Shown: positions 1 through 7,681 of the stretch, one piece after another | Layout of the letters: each line of letters opens with the position of its first letter | Numbering within the stretch: position 1 is the first letter of the stretch | From: Undibacterium parvum | Lineage (GTDB): Bacteria; Pseudomonadota; Gammaproteobacteria; Burkholderiales; Burkholderiaceae_D | NCBI RefSeq assembly: GCF_003955735.1 | Contig: NZ_CP034464.1 | Span: 2,108,001 to 2,172,000, forward strand | Length of the DNA stretch: 64,000 nucleotides | Direction of reading: 5' to 3' | Notes under the pieces: generated by a model | The model's input: the letters and a program-made list of their open reading frames with translations, nothing else | What the model was told of the DNA's origin: nothing | Database searches by the model: none | Made by a program: the position numbers and the translations under genes

Positions 1-1673
1 TGGCCGAAGTGCGTGAAGCGGTCGATTTTTTACGTTACTACGCGGCCCAGGTAGAATTTTTGCCGAACACGCAGGCCCTGGGTCCGGTGGTGTGTATCAG
101 CCCTTGGAATTTCCCGTTGGCGATCTTTATCGGCGAGGTCAGCGCGGCGCTGGCGGCGGGTAATGTGGTGCTGGCGAAGCCGGCCGAACAGACGCCTTTA
201 ATTGCTTTTAAGGCTATTCAATTACTGCATGACGCCGGTGTTCCACGTGGAGCATTGCAATTCTTGCCGGGTACGGGCGAGGTGGTCGGCGCCCAGCTGG
301 TGGCGGATAAGCGCGTTAAAGGCGTGATCTTTACCGGCTCTACCGAAGTGGCGCATATCATCAATCGCACTTTGGCCAAGCGTTCAGTGGCCGAGCATAT
401 CGACATCCCTTTGATCGCCGAAACTGGTGGCCAGAACGTCATGATCGTCGACAGCAGTGCCTTGCCGGAGCAGGTCGTCAATGATGTGATTTCTTCCGCC
501 TTTGATAGCGCCGGTCAACGTTGCTCTGCCTTGCGTGTGCTTTGCCTGCAAGTCGACATCGCTGATAAAACGCTGGAAATGCTGAAGGGCGCGATGCAAG
601 AATTGCGTGTCGGTAAACCGAATCAGTTGGCGATCGATATCGGGCCGGTGATCGATAGAGAGGCGCAGCAAGCGCTGCAAGCGCATATCGATAAAATGCG
701 CGGGCAAGCCAAGAATTTTTACGCACTCGATCTGCCGGTTTCCTGCGAGAACGGCACTTTCATTGCACCTACCATGATGGAGATCTCTTCTTTGTCTGAG
801 CTGACAAAAGAAGTGTTTGGTCCGGTCTTGCACGTCTTGCGTTACAAGCGCGACGAACTGCCTAAATTGCTAGAATCTATCAATGCCAGCGGCTTTGGTT
901 TGACCTTGGGCGTGCATTCACGCATCGATGAAACCATCGATTTCATCACGCAAAGAGCGCATGTCGGGAATATTTACGTGAATCGCAATATCGTCGGCGC
1001 GGTCGTTGGCGTGCAGCCTTTTGGCGGTGAAGGTAAATCCGGTACTGGCCCGAAAGCCGGCGGCCCTCTGTATCTGAAGCGTCTGCAAAAAAATCCGGCG
1101 GCGGCGATTGCCGGACATAGCGTCTACGAACGTCAGGCACCAGGCGCATTGGATGCCTTGCTGGTCTGGGCCAAAACCCATGGCCATGAAAAAATCGCCG
1201 AACTGGCAGAGCAATATGCGCATCGCAGCCCTTACAAAATGACGATGGTCTTGCCCGGCCCTACCGGCGAGCGCAATACCCTGTCATTCGCACCGCGTGG
1301 TCGGGTGTTTTGCGCTGCCAGTACGGTCAATTGTCTGCTGAACCAAATCGCCGCTTTGCTGGCTACCGGTAATACCCCGGTGTTACCGGCGCAGAGCATC
1401 AGCTTATTGCCTAGCGGCTTGCCTATGCTGGTCCGTGATCGTATCTTGCAGGCAGAAGCGACCCAGGCGCAGGTCCAGTTTGCCTTAGTCGAAGGCAATC
1501 TGTTAGCCGACTACAAAACCCTGTTCGCAGGGCAAAATGAGGCGATCGTCTGCGTTATCGAGATGCAAGAAAGCAATGAAGCACCATTGTGGCGTCTGGT
1601 CGCCGAGCGCGCCTTATGCATTAACACCACGGCAGCTGGGGGCAATGCCAGTTTGATGACTTTGCAGAACTAA
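1..1673 (+). CDS. putA: PutA, C-terminal (P5C dehydrogenase) part; cut by window start
   Basis: The frame is already open at base 3 and no start is visible, so this is the 3' portion (557 codons) of a longer gene. It encodes the aldehyde dehydrogenase half of proline utilisation A, which oxidises glutamate-gamma-semialdehyde (from proline) to glutamate with NAD+. Visible hallmarks are SPWNFPL, the glutamate of AETGGQN (codon at 420), the nucleophilic Cys of AGQRCSALR (codon at 522) and the C-terminal PFGGEGKSGTGPKAGGP stretch. About 190 residues follow the ALDH core, matching the extra C-terminal domain of long PutA types. The proline dehydrogenase half should lie upstream of the window. A strong intrinsic terminator follows 19 bases after the stop. 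Confidence 0.93.
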   Translation, partial: AEVREAVDFLRYYAAQVEFLPNTQALGPVVCISPWNFPLAIFIGEVSAALAAGNVVLAKPAEQTPLIAFKAIQLLHDAGVPRGALQFLPGTGEVVGAQLVADKRVKGVIFTGSTEVAHIINRTLAKRSVAEHIDIPLIAETGGQNVMIVDSSALPEQVVNDVISSAFDSAGQRCSALRVLCLQVDIADKTLEMLKGAMQELRVGKPNQLAIDIGPVIDREAQQALQAHIDKMRGQAKNFYALDLPVSCENGTFIAPTMMEISSLSELTKEVFGPVLHVLRYKRDELPKLLESINASGFGLTLGVHSRIDETIDFITQRAHVGNIYVNRNIVGAVVGVQPFGGEGKSGTGPKAGGPLYLKRLQKNPAAAIAGHSVYERQAPGALDALLVWAKTHGHEKIAELAEQYAHRSPYKMTMVLPGPTGERNTLSFAPRGRVFCAASTVNCLLNQIAALLATGNTPVLPAQSISLLPSGLPMLVRDRILQAEATQAQVQFALVEGNLLADYKTLFAGQNEAIVCVIEMQESNEAPLWRLVAERALCINTTAAGGNASLMTLQN

Positions 1674-1692
1674 TTTCTGAGTCGCTAAATGA

Positions 1693-1726
1693 AAAAAAAG
1701 CCGGGCATTTTTGCCCGGCTTTTTTA
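1693..1726 (+). terminator. Intrinsic terminator of putA
   Basis: A perfect GC-rich stem (AGCCGGGCA / TGCCCGGCT) with a tiny T-rich loop is preceded by an A run and followed by a T run, 19 bases after the putA stop. The flanking A and T runs extend the stem and would let it work on both strands. Confidence 0.9.
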
Positions 1727-1823
1727 CATTTTAGGCAGTTCATCTGCTTAAATAATTAGCACTTTATTTCAGGCGAAATTGCGACTAATATGAATTTATC
1801 TCTAGCTAGTTGTGGTGTGTGTC

Positions 1824-2486
1824 ATGAGCAGTATTGTTACAGGTGCGGGTATAGGCTCTAGTGCTAGCGTGATTAGCGCAGGCAAGACCGGACTTGCCCT
1901 GATTAATGCCATAGGGAAACCAAAACCCGAAACTGCCAGCGATAAATCAAGCAAGATTGACAACAGTGCCGGCCTCGCACCCAGCCCCAAGGTTGCGGAT
2001 GCGCCGGTTAAGAATGCCAGTGCCACGGTGCAACTGAGTGATGAAGCCAAGGCCACGGTAGAGCGCCTACAAGCGCGCGACAGGCAGGTACGCGCACATG
2101 AGCAAGCCCATCTGGCGGCCAGTGGTGGTTTGGCCACTAGCGGTGCTTCCTACACCTATCAAAAAGGTCCGGATGGGGTGCGTTACGCGGTCGGTGGCGA
2201 AGTGAGTATCGATGTCTCGCCTGGTAGTACACCGCAAGAAACCATCGCCCGTGCCATCACCATACGCGCCGCCGCGCTAGCGCCAGCCGATCCTTCAGGG
2301 CCGGATCGAGCAATCGCTGCGCAGGCCAGTCAGATGGAGCAAAAAGCCCGTAACGAACTGGCGACCCAGCAGCAAGGCCAGGTAGAAACTCAGCCGCAAA
2401 ATAAGTCCGGTAAAGGCGCGGCAGCGTACGCCGCCGTCTCCGAGAGCGGTAAGGTTGAGGCTACTCGCATCAATAACTACGCCTGA
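1824..2486 (+). CDS. SprA-related (CJM1_0395 type) putative metalloprotease
   Basis: A 220-residue protein of the SprA-related family (Pfam PF12118), described as putative metalloproteases; no substrate is known to me. The first ~70 residues are low complexity (Ser/Ala/Gly/Lys). The conserved core follows: RAHEQAHLAASGG contains an HExxH zinc-protease-like motif (His92, Glu93, His96), then TYQKGPDGVRYAVGGEV and the IRAAALAPADPS segment typical of the family. A coiled, Gln/Lys-rich tail ends it. I place the start at the ATG at 1824; a GTG four codons upstream is also in frame, and neither has a good ribosome site. It stands alone after the putA terminator. Confidence 0.75.
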   Translation: MSSIVTGAGIGSSASVISAGKTGLALINAIGKPKPETASDKSSKIDNSAGLAPSPKVADAPVKNASATVQLSDEAKATVERLQARDRQVRAHEQAHLAASGGLATSGASYTYQKGPDGVRYAVGGEVSIDVSPGSTPQETIARAITIRAAALAPADPSGPDRAIAAQASQMEQKARNELATQQQGQVETQPQNKSGKGAAAYAAVSESGKVEATRINNYA

Positions 2487-2502
2487 AGTAAGGCCTGAAG
2501 TG

Positions 2503-2585
2503 GCGCCTTTTTTGGTGAAGCAAAAAAGGTATGTAGCTGCCGGTCTACCACCGGCCGGCAATCGCACAACAACGACAGAAGAACA
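2503..2585 (+). repeat. Intergenic repeat module B, copy 1
   Basis: This segment (GGTGAAGCAAAAAAGG, then GCCGGTCTACCACCGGC, then CAATCGCACAACAACGA) is closely matched at 19193-19278. The GCCGGT-ctacc-ACCGGC core forms a small hairpin. In both places a REP-like A copy follows about 45-50 bases further on. Together with the A copy it fills much of the gene-free stretch 2487-2918. Confidence 0.7.
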
Positions 2586-2633
2586 TCAAACACTGAACAA
2601 CAGCAATCAAAAACACCTTAAGCCCAGCGCGCA

Positions 2634-2697
2634 TATCCCATGCGCCTCGCAGGCAGGCATGCCTGAAGAAGCGCATGGAATATGGGTGATGGCAGGG
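2634..2697. repeat. REP-like repeat A, copy 1
   Basis: Two imperfect inverted arms, CAGCGCGCATATCCCATGCG and GCGCATGGAATATGGGTGATG, are separated by about 24 bases. The same arms recur at several other intergenic sites in the window. I see nothing else in 2698-2918 except a moderately AT-rich stretch upstream of the next gene. Confidence 0.75.
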
Positions 2698-2918
2698 TCG
2701 GTTTGTAAATACCGTACCGCACAAGCGTACAGCGAGATACGGGCGATTTCGTGCAATGCAGACGGTGCGCATGGCGCACCCTATGCCAACCTGGCTGCTG
2801 AGCTATTCTTGATATATTTTGATCTTCATCAGTGAAACTATGAGATTGATATTTACATTTTTTCCAGTAGGCGTATAAATATCCCTAGCACTCCTTCTCC
2901 TTCACCAGTGAGTTTCGT

Positions 2919-3362
2919 ATGCCATCCAAACGCTCATCGCCCGCCGTTAAATACAGCGAACTTCTCGATGCCTTCGACCTCATCAGTGCGGCACCGCAAT
3001 ATACGAATAACGCCTATATCTGCAAAGACAGCGGCAAAGTGTATGTGGCGCTAGCCGACAGTGACGAGGAGGAAGACGAGCTGCCGGAAGACGTGAATAG
3101 CTCTGAGCATTACCTGGAGTTGCCACATAAAAATGACTTCGATTTGGGCAATGCTTTGGCGCTGGCGTTTGCCGAGCAAGAGCTACCCGATCATTACCAG
3201 ACTTTGGCCGACTACTTCCACGCCAAAGGTGCTTACGCCCGCTTCAAAGCGTTTTTACAAGGTAAAAATCTACTCGAAGCCTGGTATCAATACGAGATCA
3301 AGGCCACCGAAACCGCCTTGCGCCATTGGTGCGAAGAGCATCATATTGCCTTGATCAACTGA
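2919..3362 (+). CDS. UPF0158 family protein
   Basis: A 147-residue, acidic, soluble protein matching the UPF0158 family (PF03682) in layout: an N-terminal part with the YICKDSGKVYV strand, an acidic loop (SDEEEDELPED), the YLELPHKNDFDLG signature, and a helical C-terminal half with RFKAFL and ALRHWCEEHHI. The family has no established biochemical function. The ATG at 2919 follows a TTTCGT leader and has only a weak ribosome site. No partner gene is evident: the following LysR gene is convergent, its end 26 bases away. Confidence 0.7.
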   Translation: MPSKRSSPAVKYSELLDAFDLISAAPQYTNNAYICKDSGKVYVALADSDEEEDELPEDVNSSEHYLELPHKNDFDLGNALALAFAEQELPDHYQTLADYFHAKGAYARFKAFLQGKNLLEAWYQYEIKATETALRHWCEEHHIALIN

Positions 3363-3388
3363 AAATACCGCGCTGAGCCAGGCCGAGC

Positions 3389-4297
3389 TTAAGCCGATTC
3401 TGCGGGACGCCAATCGGGGTCTTGCGCAAACCATTCCAATAGATGATCTAGCATGGCGCGTAGCGCTGGTTGCATGTGCTCGCGCGAGGTGTAGATGCCG
3501 TACACGCCTAATTGCTGAGGCTGATATTCTGGCAAAAGCTGCAGCAGCTGTCCGCTGGCGATCAAAGCTGCGACCGCAGCGCGCGGCTGTAAGGAGATAC
3601 CAACGCCCTTGATGCTGGCCGCCAGCAAAGCCATCGATTCATTCGATGAGAGATTGCCACTGACCGCGACCGCGCTGGTCTGCCCGGCGTGGCTGAACTG
3701 CCATAGACTTTTGCCAAAATAACTGTAAGTCAGACAATTATGCGCACTCAGGTCCTGGATATTTTGGGGCCAGCCATGTTGCGCCAAATACGCCGGTGCG
3801 GCGCACACCATCGAGTCACAAGTGGCAAGGCGACGCGCGATCTGGTTCGGCTCTAGCGCATTGGTGATGCGGATTGCCAGATCGATGCCCTGCTGGACCA
3901 GATTCACGGCACGATTATCCACCTGTAACTCGATCGCGGTGAGCGGATAGTGGACTAAAAAACTGCTCACAGCGTCGGCCAGCGTGCCCTGTGCCAGCCA
4001 ATGCGAGCTGGCGATACGCAACAAACCTTGCGGCGTGGCTGGATCGAGGCTGGCATTGTGCATGCTGCCCGCCAAAGCCAACATGGCACGGCAACGTTCC
4101 AGGGTTTGCTCACCGGCCGCACTCAGGCTGAGGCGACGGGTACTGCGATGCAAGAGGCGGGCCCCGGCCCACGCTTCCATCTCGGCCAGATAGCGCGTCA
4201 CCATGGCGCGTGACATATCGAGCGCTTCGGCAGCAGCCACCATACTGCCGCGCTGGGCGATTTCTACAAAGACCTGAGCGGCGGTGATTCTATCCAT
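3389..4297 (-). CDS. LysR-family transcriptional regulator
   Basis: A 302-residue LysR-type regulator: N-terminal winged helix-turn-helix (residues ~1-60, ITAAQVFVEIAQRGSMVAAA, then MSRAMVTRYLAEME) and a C-terminal effector-binding domain with the DLAIRITN segment near residue 135. It is transcribed divergently from the beta-lactamase-fold gene at 4418, the usual arrangement for a LysR protein and its target. The 120-base gap contains two inverted repeats suited to LysR binding. The effector cannot be inferred. Confidence 0.92.
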   Translation of the reverse strand: MDRITAAQVFVEIAQRGSMVAAAEALDMSRAMVTRYLAEMEAWAGARLLHRSTRRLSLSAAGEQTLERCRAMLALAGSMHNASLDPATPQGLLRIASSHWLAQGTLADAVSSFLVHYPLTAIELQVDNRAVNLVQQGIDLAIRITNALEPNQIARRLATCDSMVCAAPAYLAQHGWPQNIQDLSAHNCLTYSYFGKSLWQFSHAGQTSAVAVSGNLSSNESMALLAASIKGVGISLQPRAAVAALIASGQLLQLLPEYQPQQLGVYGIYTSREHMQPALRAMLDHLLEWFAQDPDWRPAESA

Positions 4298-4316
4298 GCC
4301 TTGCTTTCATCATTAT

Positions 4317-4347
4317 ATTCGTTCGAATTATGCAATTAATCATTGCA
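4317..4347. promoter_or_regulatory. Candidate LysR operator (two adjacent dyads)
   Basis: Between the divergent LysR and metallo-hydrolase genes lie ATTCG-tt-CGAAT (4317-4328) and, immediately next to it, TGCAAT-taatc-ATTGCA (4331-4347). A further CGAAT half site occurs at 4367-4371. Adjacent dyads in a divergent gap are typical of LysR recognition plus activation sites. Assignment to this regulator is inference. Confidence 0.5.
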
Positions 4348-4417
4348 ATTTACACTGTTTTTCAAACGAATAGGGCCGCCTATACTCGCCTCACTCCCAC
4401 TTTATTGAAAGCCCATC

Positions 4418-5281
4418 ATGTTCAAACAAACTCTGATCGCTAGCGCCCTCGCTGCTACTACCCTGCTTAGCAATGCCGCTACTTTGTCACTAGAAGTGCA
4501 TAACCCTGGCGAGGCGGCGATTTTCCCGGTGGCCTCGGTACTGGTTAGCGGTGCCAAAGAGATGGTGTTGATCGATGCCCAATTCTCGCGCAGCGAAGCA
4601 GAAAAATTGGTGGCGCGCATACGTGCCAGCGGTAAAACCCTGAGCACCGTGTATATCAGCCACGGCGATCCAGATTTCTATTTTGGACTGGATGTGATCC
4701 AAGCCGCGTTTCCGCAGGCAAAAATAGTCGCCAGCGCCGCCACGGTGGCCGCGATACAAAAAAAGGGTGCCGCCAAGATTGCCTACTGGGGCCCTATCCT
4801 GAAACAAAATGCGCCACTTAGCCTGGTCGTACCTGAGGTGTTACAGGGCGACAGCATACAACTGGAAGGCGAGACGCTGAAGATATCCGGCCCACAAGGC
4901 GCAGCTTCCGAGCGCAGCTATGTCTGGATTCCCTCCATCAAAGCGGTGGTCGGTGGCGTGGCCTTATTTAAGGGTTTGCACGTCTGGACCGCCGACAGCC
5001 AAAGCGCGGCATCGCGCCAGGAATGGTTGAAAACTTTAGACGGCATCGCGGCATTGCAAGCGAGCACCGTGGTGCCCGGGCATTTTAAAGTCGGCGCTGC
5101 GCTGACAGCGGACAGCATCAGTTTTACCCGCGACTATTTGCTTAAATTTGCGGCCGAAACCAGTATCGCGACTAACTCGGGTGAGCTGATCGCGGCCATG
5201 CGTAGCGCCTATCCGGATGTGGGTCTGGATGCCGCCTTGCAAACTAGCGCCAAAGTCGCCAAGGGTGAAATGAAGTGGTAA
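4418..5281 (+). CDS. Secreted metallo-beta-lactamase-fold protein with degenerate metal site
   Basis: A 287-residue MBL-fold protein with a signal peptide (MFKQTLIASALAATTLLSNA) and thus probably periplasmic. The fold is supported by MVLIDAQF (Asp53), the SHGDPDFYFGLDVI segment at residues 81-94 and VVPGHFK (His222). The classic HxHxDH metal motif is altered: His82 is kept, but the expected second His is Asp84 and the final His is Phe87. Activity may therefore use a changed metal site or be lost. It is probably controlled by the divergent LysR gene at 3389. Substrate unknown. Confidence 0.8.
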   Translation: MFKQTLIASALAATTLLSNAATLSLEVHNPGEAAIFPVASVLVSGAKEMVLIDAQFSRSEAEKLVARIRASGKTLSTVYISHGDPDFYFGLDVIQAAFPQAKIVASAATVAAIQKKGAAKIAYWGPILKQNAPLSLVVPEVLQGDSIQLEGETLKISGPQGAASERSYVWIPSIKAVVGGVALFKGLHVWTADSQSAASRQEWLKTLDGIAALQASTVVPGHFKVGAALTADSISFTRDYLLKFAAETSIATNSGELIAAMRSAYPDVGLDAALQTSAKVAKGEMKW

Positions 5282-5301
5282 GCCGGTTTTAAAATACCCC
5301 C

Positions 5302-5374
5302 CTGCCACTGCGCATAGTCTATGCGGCTCTGCAAGGCATCTTCCAACAAGCGCATGGGATATGCGCGCTGGCAG
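5302..5374. repeat. REP-like repeat A, copy 2
   Basis: Arms CTGCCACTGCGCATAGTCTA and CATGGGATATGCGCGCTGG face each other across a short spacer in the gap after the MBL gene. It belongs to the same family as the copies at 2634, 15061, 18630, 19316 and 59955. Confidence 0.72.
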
Positions 5375-5480
5375 TGCTGCTTCTGAATATCAGGCTGAGT
5401 CTGGCGGTTACGCTTAAGCCGAGAGCGATCTTATGCTCACTGCTTGCTAAGCTGGATTATTGCGGGTGTTTTTTCATGCT

Positions 5481-5514
5481 CAATTTAAATAAACATTTTT
5501 GTTTATTTAAATTG
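5481..5514. promoter_or_regulatory. Perfect 14-bp-arm palindrome, candidate operator
   Basis: CAATTTAAATAAAC (5481-5494) and GTTTATTTAAATTG (5501-5514) are exact inverted copies separated by six bases. The element lies 54 bases upstream of the MFS/regulator operon. A possible -10 (TATACT, 5524-5529) would put the -35 region inside the right arm, so a bound repressor would block transcription. The AAAC-N6-GTTT centre resembles the CAAC-N6-GTTG site known for cyanobacterial SufR, which fits the SufR-like regulator encoded in the operon. Confidence 0.65.
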
Positions 5515-5523
5515 AAATTCGTC

Positions 5524-5529
5524 TATACT
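5524..5529 (+). promoter_or_regulatory. Possible -10 box of the MFS/regulator operon
   Basis: TATACT lies 39 bases upstream of the MFS start codon; the -35 region at the usual distance falls on the right arm of the palindrome. Position only, not tested. Confidence 0.35.
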
Positions 5530-5568
5530 TCAGGCTAGGTTTCCATCCCAACTTGAAACGACGGCTTT

Positions 5569-6789
5569 ATGAAAACACCGCTACTGATCGCCACCGCCTG
5601 TCTGCTGGCGCTGCTCTCTACTGTGGGTGCGGCGCTGCCTTATCCTATCTTGCCGCCGCTGTTTGCGGCTGACGCCAGCAATAGTCTGAATCACTTCATG
5701 GGTTTGCCGCCCAAACTTTTGTTTGGCATCGCCTTGAGTATTAATCCGCTAGGTTTGCTGCTAGGTTCGGCCTTACTCGGGCCTTTATCGGATCGCTTTG
5801 GCCGACGTCCGGTGTTGTTAAGCAGCGCTTTGGGAGCCGCACTTGGGCATGCGATTACTGCCTGGGCTTTGCTATTGCAGTCGTATCCGCTGTTTATACT
5901 GGCACGATTTGTTACCGGATTAATGGAAGGCAATGCATCGGTGGCGCGCGCCTTACTGGCTGACCGGCTCACGGGCGATAAGCGGGTCAAGGCGCTGGCG
6001 TGGCTCAATGGCGCGTTTTATGCAGGCTGGCTGGCCGGGCCATTATTGGCCGGCGTCACTTTAGTCTGGGGGATTACCGTGCCATTTTGGATAGCGGCCG
6101 GAGCACTCGTGCTGGCCGCCGCCTTGGTAATGATGAGCATGCCCACAGAGGCTCGATCCAAAGCCACTACCTCGTGGTGGCAAGTGGCGCGTGATCAGCA
6201 TACCTTGCTGTTATTGCGGCATCCGGCTTTGCGTAGTTTGTTTGTGATTCAGCTCGCTTACACCTGTGGTGTTACTGCGTTTTACGAATTTTATCCGCTG
6301 TGGCTGGTCGAAGTGCCAGGCTACGATGCGCAGGGAATTGCCTGGATGACGGCGGCTCTGTGCGGCTTGATGATAGTCAGTTCATTTTTTGCCGGCCGTC
6401 CAAGCACGATAGCCCCTTTGCGACGGATACGCTGGCATGCTTATTTTGTGGCGGGCGCGATTGCCTGCCTGGCTATCGGTAATCTGTGGCTGGGTTTGGC
6501 GGCGATTATCCTGTTTGGGATACCGAATTCATTTTATAACGCGATACTGCCGAGCTGGTGTGCCGAGCAGTTTGGTCACTACGGCCAAGGTGCGGTAATG
6601 GGCTTGATCTCGACCACTTTTTGTCTGGCAAATATCATCATGGCCTTAATCGGCTCGGTGCTGACCCTGATCGATACCCGTCTGATTTTGCTACTGGGCG
6701 CCGCGCTAAGTAGTTGGGCCGCCTGGCGTATCGGGCACTGGCAAAAAGAGTTAGCGCTGCAAGCAGGCAAGCAGCTGGAGGCCGCATGA
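5569..6789 (+). CDS. MFS transporter (TetA-like drug exporter type)
   Basis: A 406-residue integral membrane protein with about 12 hydrophobic segments. The loop 2-3 signature GPLSDRFGRRPVLL of the major facilitator superfamily is present, as in 12-helix drug:H+ antiporters, and the cytoplasmic mid-loop falls near residues 195-215. Its stop overlaps the start of the regulator gene by four bases (ATGA), so the two are translationally coupled. With the operator palindrome upstream, it looks like an exporter or importer under autoregulated control. Substrate cannot be read from sequence. Confidence 0.88.
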   Translation: MKTPLLIATACLLALLSTVGAALPYPILPPLFAADASNSLNHFMGLPPKLLFGIALSINPLGLLLGSALLGPLSDRFGRRPVLLSSALGAALGHAITAWALLLQSYPLFILARFVTGLMEGNASVARALLADRLTGDKRVKALAWLNGAFYAGWLAGPLLAGVTLVWGITVPFWIAAGALVLAAALVMMSMPTEARSKATTSWWQVARDQHTLLLLRHPALRSLFVIQLAYTCGVTAFYEFYPLWLVEVPGYDAQGIAWMTAALCGLMIVSSFFAGRPSTIAPLRRIRWHAYFVAGAIACLAIGNLWLGLAAIILFGIPNSFYNAILPSWCAEQFGHYGQGAVMGLISTTFCLANIIMALIGSVLTLIDTRLILLLGAALSSWAAWRIGHWQKELALQAGKQLEAA

Positions 6790-7406
6790 ATACCGCTGAA
6801 CGTGTTCTGTATCTGCTTAAAACCCGTGGCCCGCAAACCGCACAAGAGATCGCCGAAAGTTTAGAACTCACTTCTATGGGCGCGCGTCGCCAGCTCGAAG
6901 CCTGGCAAGAAAAAGGCATACTCAGTTGTGAGGACGCAGCCGAGAAAATTGGTAGACCGACGCGCCGCTGGCAATTGACAGCAGAAGGGCATGCGCGTTT
7001 CCCGGATAGACATGGTGATCTGACGGTGCAAATCATCGCCCAGGTGCGTAGCTTGTTTGGCGAAGCTGGTCTGGAAAAACTGATCAGCGCGCGCGAACAA
7101 GATACTGAAGCACTGTATGTCGCCGCCCTATCCAAGGCAAACAACCTCAAAGCCAGGGTCAAGGCGCTCAGTACGGCACGCAATGCCGAAGGCTATATGG
7201 CGCATATGGAAATTCAAGACGACGGCAGTTTGCATCTGATCGAAGACCATTGCCCGATCTGCGCAGCGGCGCAAAGCTGTCAGCAGTTTTGTCGTTCAGA
7301 ATTAGCGGTTTTTCAGCGCGTATTGGGGCCGCAATGCAGCGTAGAAAGAATCGAACACTTGCAAGCCGGTGCGCGCCGTTGCGTATATCTGGTGCGCGAG
7401 AAATAA
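6786..7406 (+). CDS. SufR/COG2345-like HTH regulator with conserved cysteines
   Basis: A 206-residue protein with an N-terminal winged helix (residues ~4-65, AERVLYLLKTRGPQTAQEIA, GRPTRRW wing) and a C-terminal domain ending with the cysteine pattern HCPICAAAQSCQQFC (Cys156, 159, 165, 169), Cys184 and Cys199 (RRCVYLV). This matches regulators of the SufR/COG2345 type, in which three of these cysteines hold an iron-sulfur cluster in cyanobacterial SufR. The start ATG overlaps the MFS stop. No suf or isc genes are nearby, so here it probably controls its own operon through the palindrome at 5481. Cluster binding is inference. Confidence 0.78.
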   Translation: MNTAERVLYLLKTRGPQTAQEIAESLELTSMGARRQLEAWQEKGILSCEDAAEKIGRPTRRWQLTAEGHARFPDRHGDLTVQIIAQVRSLFGEAGLEKLISAREQDTEALYVAALSKANNLKARVKALSTARNAEGYMAHMEIQDDGSLHLIEDHCPICAAAQSCQQFCRSELAVFQRVLGPQCSVERIEHLQAGARRCVYLVREK

Positions 7407-7468
7407 AGCGCTTTGTTTAGTCAAGCCCAGCTTAGGCTCTCTTTTTTATTTTTTAAAACCGAAGGCCG

Positions 7469-7515
7469 AATATCCATGATGCCTACAGACCGATATTGCT
7501 CGGAAAGCCGCATGT
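7469..7515. repeat. Hairpin companion of the 120-bp element, copy 1 (degenerate)
   Basis: The stretch AATATCCATGATGCC...CCGATATTG...AAGCCGCATG aligns with the much better palindrome at 46169-46222. It sits next to a 120-bp element in both places, with the pair inverted as a unit. The arms here are degraded. Confidence 0.5.
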
Positions 7516-7534
7516 TTATTACGGAAGGCGGTTG

Positions 7535-7654
7535 GGAACTTCTAAAAAACCGTTAATCGGGATGCAGCACAAGGCGCAAACCGGAGCAATACGTCGGTAT
7601 TGCGAGGATTTGCAACGCCGCGATGCGCCCGAGTATAGGGTTTTTAGAAATTCC
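7535..7654 (+). repeat. 120-bp inverted-repeat element, copy 1 (MITE-like)
   Basis: The element begins GGAACTTCTAAAAAACC and ends GGGTTTTTAGAAATTCC, giving terminal inverted repeats of about 17 bp with few mismatches. An internal hairpin GCAATAC-gtcg-GTATTGC is present. A near-identical copy lies in reverse orientation at 46036-46155. Both copies sit between convergent genes; there is no coding capacity. It could act as a bidirectional terminator or be a non-autonomous mobile element. Confidence 0.8.
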
Positions 7655-7681
7655 AGTTGATTTTTCAATTTGAGTTCCACC

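Noticed and set aside
384..833. A 149-codon frame opposite putA
   Set aside because: Antisense shadow of the conserved ALDH core.
2455..2835. A 126-codon frame after the SprA-related gene
   Set aside because: It runs through repeat modules B and A, and similar translated strings appear wherever these repeats occur; no family resemblance.
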